Shown here: positions 13,311 to 14,600 of the stretch, piece after piece
How the letters are laid out: each line of letters starts with the position of its first letter
Numbering within the stretch: the stretch's first letter is position 1
Source of the DNA: Rhodobacterales bacterium UBA3080
Lineage (GTDB): Bacteria > Pseudomonadota > Alphaproteobacteria > Rhodobacterales > Rhodobacteraceae
Direction of reading: 5' to 3'
Assembly (NCBI GenBank): GCA_002366645.1
Contig: DFBM01000052.1
Coordinates: 1-14,600 of the forward strand
Length of the DNA stretch: 14,600 nucleotides
Made by a program: the position numbers and the translations under genes
Notes under the pieces: generated by a model
Told to the model about the DNA's origin: nothing
Database searches by the model: none
The model's input: the letters and a program-made list of their open reading frames with translations, nothing else

Positions 13311-14489
13311 GTGATTAGCCCCGTACTACCTACCTATGCGCGGGCACCGCTTTCATTCGTGAAAGGTCAGGGCCCTTGGCTGGAGACCGAAGATGGAACC
13401 TGCTATCTGGACATGGGGGCCGGCATTGCCGTGAACTCCCTTGGCCATGCGAACCCCATCCTCGTTGCGGCATTGACGGATCAGGCACGACGACTGTGGC
13501 ACACGTCCAACCTGTATGACATCCCCAACCAGCAGGCCTTGGCCGAGCGCTTGGTCGAGCATACCTTTGCGGACACTGTGTTTTTCACCAATTCGGGAAC
13601 CGAGGCGACAGAGGCTTCGGTCAAGATGGTTCGGAAGTATTTCGACCACATTGGCCAGTCGGAGCGCTACCGGATTATTACGTGTGAAGGCTCGTTCCAT
13701 GGGCGGACATTAGGGATGATCTCGGCGGCTGGATCCGAGAAACTGACCAAAGGTTTCGGGCCAATGCTGGAGGGGTTTGACTACGTTCCTTACGGCGATT
13801 TGGATGCAATCAAGGCAGCGATTACGCCCGAAACTGCAGCCGTAATGTTGGAGCCTTTGCTAGGCGAAGGTGGCATTGTTCCGCTGCCCGAAGGTATGTT
13901 GAAAGACATTCGGGCGCTTTGTGACGAACGTGGTTTGCTATTGGTTCTGGACGAAATCCAGACCGGCGTTGGGCGGACAGGTAAACTGTTCGCGCATGAA
14001 TGGGCGGGTGTAACACCCGACATCATGGCGATTGCTAAAGGTATCGGCGGGGGCTTTCCGCTCGGGGCTTGTCTGGCGACAGAACGTGCGGCGGCTGGCA
14101 TGACAGCGGGCACACATGGCACGACTTTTGGTGGAAATCCAATGGCTTGCGCTGTGGGTTGCGCTGTGATGGATGAGGTGACTTCGGAAGGTTTTCTCGA
14201 AAACGTCAACCGGTTGGCCGGGCATTTGCGTCAAGGGTTGGAGGGGCTGGTGGCCTCGCATCCCGACGTGTTTGACAGTGTACGTGGCGAAGGTTTGATG
14301 ATTGGCCTCAAGTGTAATGCGATCAATATGGACGTGATTAACGCAGGGTATGCTGCGCATCTGTTGACGGTTCCGGCAGCGGATAACGTGATCCGAATAC
14401 TGCCTCCGTTGAACATCACTATTGAGGAAATCGACGAGGCCTTAAAACGTCTCGACCAAGCGGCTGTGACCGTGGAGGGGAACCTATGA
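13311..14489 (+). CDS. argD: Acetylornithine aminotransferase
   Basis: A 392-residue class III PLP aminotransferase that converts N-acetylglutamate 5-semialdehyde to N-acetylornithine in arginine biosynthesis; ArgD can also serve in lysine synthesis. Landmarks are GIAVNSLGHANP near residue 35, FFTNSGTEATEASVKMVRKY, CEGSFHGRTLGMISAAGSEK, LVLDEIQTGVGRTGKLFAHE with the PLP-binding Asp, and the Schiff-base lysine K243 in IAKGIGGGFPLGA. GTTFGGNPMACAVG follows. Length is normal. The start is GTG at 13311 with AGGAG eight bases upstream. The 3' end overlaps the argF start (ATGA, 14486-14489), so the two are coupled. A terminator-like hairpin in its leader suggests regulation by attenuation or a leader RNA. 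Confidence 0.95.
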   Translation: MISPVLPTYARAPLSFVKGQGPWLETEDGTCYLDMGAGIAVNSLGHANPILVAALTDQARRLWHTSNLYDIPNQQALAERLVEHTFADTVFFTNSGTEATEASVKMVRKYFDHIGQSERYRIITCEGSFHGRTLGMISAAGSEKLTKGFGPMLEGFDYVPYGDLDAIKAAITPETAAVMLEPLLGEGGIVPLPEGMLKDIRALCDERGLLLVLDEIQTGVGRTGKLFAHEWAGVTPDIMAIAKGIGGGFPLGACLATERAAAGMTAGTHGTTFGGNPMACAVGCAVMDEVTSEGFLENVNRLAGHLRQGLEGLVASHPDVFDSVRGEGLMIGLKCNAINMDVINAGYAAHLLTVPAADNVIRILPPLNITIEEIDEALKRLDQAAVTVEGNL

Positions 14490-14600
14490 ACCACTTTCTG
14501 GACATCCATAAAACCGGCGCTGACGACCTGCGCGGCATGATTGACCAAGCGCGCGTAATGAAGGATGCTCGCAAGGGTTTGCCTAAGGGAACGCCGGATG
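14486..14600 (+). CDS. argF: Ornithine carbamoyltransferase, N-terminal start (truncated by window edge)
   Basis: The ATG overlaps the argD stop by four bases and has GGAGGGG five bases upstream. The visible 38 codons begin MNHFLDIHKTGADDLRGMID and continue with QARVMKDARKGLPKGTPD, matching the N-terminus of ArgF (condenses ornithine with carbamoyl phosphate to citrulline). The frame runs off the end of the window. The argD-argF pair is a common alphaproteobacterial arrangement. The catalytic motifs lie outside the window, so identity rests on the N-terminus and context. Confidence 0.88.
   Translation, partial: MNHFLDIHKTGADDLRGMIDQARVMKDARKGLPKGTPD

Overview
The window looks like chromosomal DNA of an alphaproteobacterium, most likely a Rhodobacterales (Roseobacter-group) species. 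This is inferred from the proteins: a canonical GcrA cell-cycle regulator, a YbbN/CnoX-type thioredoxin carrying CGPC, an SMC with typical alphaproteobacterial sequence, and the dnaX-ybaB-recR cluster. I see no phage, insertion sequence, CRISPR array, tRNA or rRNA. Almost all of the sequence is housekeeping genes with tight spacing, so the unusual material lies in gene leaders, intergenic control regions and a few altered genes.

Region 1 (1-3059, plus strand): the 3' part of dnaX (tau subunit C-terminus), then a secreted two-domain PilJ/NIT-like gene split by one in-frame TAA stop, then ybaB and recR abutting stop-to-start. dnaX contains a run of eight G that could act as a -1 slippery site. 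RecR has Ser where the Toprim glutamate is expected.

Region 2 (3056-6442): a minus-strand EamA/DMT permease convergent with recR; a plus-strand group of a YfbR-like HD phosphohydrolase, a CnoX/YbbN thioredoxin-TPR chaperone and a YcaR/Trm112-like small protein; and a minus-strand NADPH-dependent FMN reductase convergent with the YcaR-like gene.

Region 3 (6443-10734): a 194-bp divergent control region with a consensus DnaA box, a perfect palindrome and three GAnTC (CcrM-type) sites spaced 20-21 bp apart, upstream of smc. smc is convergent with gcrA, with a hairpin between them. GcrA reads CcrM-methylated GAnTC in relatives, so this window holds both a cell-cycle regulator and a plausible target. 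The gcrA leader itself has a sigma70-like promoter, a GAnTC site and a GC-rich hairpin.

Region 4 (10866-13128, minus strand): an overlapping cluster of a second EamA/DMT permease, fetA and fetB (ABC iron exporter type), running toward gcrA.

Region 5 (13129-14600): a divergent intergenic region with a palindrome overlapping a -35-like element, an intrinsic-terminator-like hairpin and an overlapping 18-codon ORF, leading into argD and the start of argF (ATGA overlap), the late arginine biosynthesis steps. No single large undescribed system is evident. The best leads are the split PilJ gene, the RecR substitution, the dnaX G-run, the smc control region and the argD leader.
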